Part shown: one piece after another, positions 62,000 through 64,000 of the stretch | Numbering within the stretch: the first letter of the stretch is position 1 | Layout of the letters: each line of letters starts with the position of its first letter | Source: Caryophanales bacterium UBA4691 | Lineage (GTDB): Bacteria > Bacillota_I > Bacilli_A > RFN20 > CAG-826 | Assembly: GCA_002404865.1 (NCBI GenBank) | Contig: DHKP01000011.1 | Span: 1 to 64,000 of the forward strand | Length of the DNA stretch: 64,000 bases | Direction: 5' to 3' | Made by a program: the position numbers and the translations under genes | Notes under the pieces: model-generated | What the model was told of the DNA's origin: nothing | Databases searched by the model: none | The model's input: the letters and a program-made list of their open reading frames with translations, nothing else

Positions 62000-64000
62000 C
62001 TATTCTCCTAAAGGTGTGATTCTATTGGCTAAGAAAGTATTTTCCCTATGATTGTCTTTCTTTCCTTCAATTATGATGATATTGCCTTCTTTTAAGTATG
62101 GGAATGAAGCGCTATATGCTTCTTGAAACAAGGTGAAGGAAGCTTTTGAAACGTCATCGTAGACTTCTAAGAAACACATTTGGGTTCCTTTTTTTGTCGT
62201 AATGACGCGAATTCCTCCGATGATGCCAGCGGTGGTAAAATAATTTTCTTCATTGATTTTTAAAAGAGGAATCGCTTTTTTCGCCTCCAATTCATTCTTG
62301 TATAAATCTAGTGGAGAAGCGCTAACCATCATGCCAAGCGCTTCATATTCTGCGTCTAGATTGTCACGGATATTATCTTTCGTTTCGACTAATGATGGTT
62401 TTTCAATTTCGAGACTAATCAAAGAATTATCTATAGAATCTCCCATCATTTCAGCGTATTTCATATAGCGATAAGCGCTAGCCCTCATGCTTGCGCGGCT
62501 ATTAGAGAATTCGTCAAATGCTCCAGCATCCACTAAACGAATGAACGTTACGAGATTTAATCCGAAGCGCTTCGTTCTTTTTGCAAAATCAGCAAGATCA
62601 TGAAATTTGCCGTGTTCGATTCTTTCATCTAAAAGAGAAGCAAGGAAATTCCCTTGTATTCCTTTGATTGCATTTAAGGGCAATAGCAAGCTATTTCGGT
62701 CGATTTGATATAGAGTAGAAGAATCATTTATGCTTGGAACTTTTAATTGAATCCCTAGCTCCTTTAATTCGGCAACCGTATTGAGAAATTTTTGGTCTCC
62801 GACGCTCATGGAATCAAGAATGGCACAATAAAATTCGATGGGATAATACTTTTTCAAGTAAGCCATGCGGCAAGTGATCACGCCATAACTTACGGCATGG
62901 GCTTTATTAAAACCATAGTTTGCAAATCGCTCAATGAGAGAAAATAATTCGTTCGCGAGTTTTTCATTTCGCCCGCTCTTCAAGCAACCATCGATAAATT
63001 TTCCTTTTAATGAATGAAGTTTAGATGAGTCTTTTTTTGATATTGCGCGGCGAAACAAATCCGCTTCCCCTAAAGAAAACCCCGCGACTTTTTGGGTAAT
63101 TTGCATGATTTGCTCTTGATAGACGATAATCCCGTATGTGGAAGAAAGAATCGGTTCCAAATCAGGATCGAGGTAATAGACTTTCTCCATTCCTTTCTTT
63201 CTTTTTGCGTATAAAGGAATTGATTCCATTGGCCCAGGTCGAAATAGCGCTTCTAAAGCAGCGATATCTTCGAATGTCGCGGGCTCTAATTCTTTTATCG
63301 CCCTTCTCATTCCAGGGCTTTCCATTTGGAATATTCCCATGGTTTTTCCTTCTTTTATAAGAGCGATTGCCTCTTTGTCATCATAGGGGAGAGTCTCGAA
63401 TTCTAGGTGTTTTCTTTCGTATTTTTCGATTAAACGCAATGTCAAGTCGATTGTGGAAAGATTGGTTAACCCTAGCAAGTCCATTTTGAGAAACCCTTGT
63501 TCCTCTAAGTAATCCTTTTCCAAACACGCCACATAGCCAATTCCGTCTTCGTCTTTGATTGGGATTACGTTCGTAAGGGGTTCGTTGTTTAAAATTATGC
63601 CAGCTGCATGCAAACCGGCTTGGCGAGGTAACCCCTCGATTTTAGAGGCTAAGGAAACGATTTCCAAGTAATAGGGGTCACTATCGATGAGCCTTTTAAA
63701 TTCGGGGGAATACCGATAATCTTGACGCAAAGAGAAACGGTCGTTATGTATCGTAGAAATGATTAAGGAGATTTCGCGATCTTCATAGTCGTAAACTCGC
63801 CCGATGTCTCGTAACGCTTCTTTTGCTCCGATTGTTTGCGTAGCTAAGACGTGGCTTACGCGTTCTTTACCGTATTTCTTTTGCAAATACGAAATCACCA
63901 AATCACGTTTCGTGTCCATAAAATCTACGTCAATATCTGGCATCGATTTTCTTTCTGGATTTAAAAAACGTTCGAATAAAAGACCGTTTTTGATAGGATC
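62000..64000 (-). CDS. dnaE: DNA polymerase III alpha subunit DnaE (partial, 5' end outside window)
   Basis: The visible 666 residues are the C-terminal two thirds of DnaE; the gene continues beyond 64000. The first visible text is DPIKNGLLFERFLNPERKS, then MPDIDVDFMD with the catalytic Asp pair. Next come the fingers (GIFQMESPGMRRAI, LFRPGPM, IIVYQEQIM), the tandem helix-hairpin-helix (about 430-500) and an OB domain at the end. The PHP domain is not visible. Absence of PolC-type features marks this as DnaE. It precedes polA by 3 bases. Confidence 0.95.
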   Translation of the reverse strand, partial: DPIKNGLLFERFLNPERKSMPDIDVDFMDTKRDLVISYLQKKYGKERVSHVLATQTIGAKEALRDIGRVYDYEDREISLIISTIHNDRFSLRQDYRYSPEFKRLIDSDPYYLEIVSLASKIEGLPRQAGLHAAGIILNNEPLTNVIPIKDEDGIGYVACLEKDYLEEQGFLKMDLLGLTNLSTIDLTLRLIEKYERKHLEFETLPYDDKEAIALIKEGKTMGIFQMESPGMRRAIKELEPATFEDIAALEALFRPGPMESIPLYAKRKKGMEKVYYLDPDLEPILSSTYGIIVYQEQIMQITQKVAGFSLGEADLFRRAISKKDSSKLHSLKGKFIDGCLKSGRNEKLANELFSLIERFANYGFNKAHAVSYGVITCRMAYLKKYYPIEFYCAILDSMSVGDQKFLNTVAELKELGIQLKVPSINDSSTLYQIDRNSLLLPLNAIKGIQGNFLASLLDERIEHGKFHDLADFAKRTKRFGLNLVTFIRLVDAGAFDEFSNSRASMRASAYRYMKYAEMMGDSIDNSLISLEIEKPSLVETKDNIRDNLDAEYEALGMMVSASPLDLYKNELEAKKAIPLLKINEENYFTTAGIIGGIRVITTKKGTQMCFLEVYDDVSKASFTLFQEAYSASFPYLKEGNIIIIEGKKDNHRENTFLANRITPLGE

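Noticed and set aside
63943..64000. Start codon of dnaE at 63943
   Set aside because: The preceding visible codons continue the family sequence (FERFLNPERKS before MPDIDVDF), so this Met is internal and the gene runs off the window.

Overview
The window looks like a chromosomal segment of a low-GC, low-redundancy member of the Bacilli, probably an uncultured gut or rumen lineage related to the Mollicutes (RF39- or Erysipelotrichales-like). This placement is inferred. Supporting it are Firmicutes-type DnaB/DnaI primosome loaders, ComEA/ComEC, an RNase J paralogue, T-box leaders on aminoacyl-tRNA synthetase genes, a FakA/FakB fatty acid kinase pair, and a DtxR/MntR regulator. TGA is used as an ordinary stop (for example rimO, pdp, mnmA) and Trp is TGG, so this is not the Mycoplasma code. 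No phage, integrase, insertion sequence or CRISPR array was found.

Layout. 0-3 kb: a DegV/FakB protein, a decayed ferritin gene, a flavin reductase and a metal-responsive repressor. 3-11 kb: cardiolipin synthase followed by a tight galactose/alpha-glucan operon (galM-galT-galK-malQ) ending in rimO. 11-14 kb: tRNA-Thr(GGT) and pnp. 14-19 kb: a GlpA-like FAD dehydrogenase, an FAD/NAD oxidoreductase and a DUF1667 protein, a phosphodiesterase, then an RNase J with a degenerate active site. 19-30 kb: ftsK, type I pullulanase, an SSB-like OB protein, plsC, a nucleoside phosphorylase and rsmF (both minus), then pdp-dtd-mnmA. 30-36 kb: a secreted MBL-fold lipoprotein, a decayed ABC ATPase, T-box-alaS, a DUF1292 protein and greA. 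36-42 kb: comEA-comEC, an XRE-Panacea regulator, holA, a small phosphoesterase and rpsT (minus). 42-49 kb: an adenylate-forming enzyme fused to an acyl carrier domain (minus), fmt, FakB-FakA, a Nudix hydrolase and a frameshifted MazG-like gene. 49-64 kb: thrS with a compact T-box (minus), queA, a glycolytic block (ROK kinase-pyk-pfkA, minus), dnaB-dnaI (plus), and dnaE-polA-[mutM-coaE fusion] (minus).

How the genes fit together. Galactose (galM/K/T) and alpha-glucans (pulA, malQ) feed hexose phosphates into pfkA/pyk. Lipids appear to be built from exogenous fatty acids (FakA with two FakB-like proteins, PlsC, Cls, and the acyl-ACP-like ligase). Nucleosides are salvaged by two phosphorylases.

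The most notable observations are an end-to-end MutM-CoaE fusion, a recurring promoter layout that predicts leaderless mRNAs at about six genes, an RNase J lacking conserved metal ligands, a compact thrS T-box whose ACC codon matches the tRNA-Thr(GGT) in the same window, an orphan XRE-Panacea protein with a palindromic upstream site, and three pseudogenes (ferritin, ABC ATPase, MazG-like pyrophosphohydrolase). No wholly new multi-gene system can be claimed from sequence alone.
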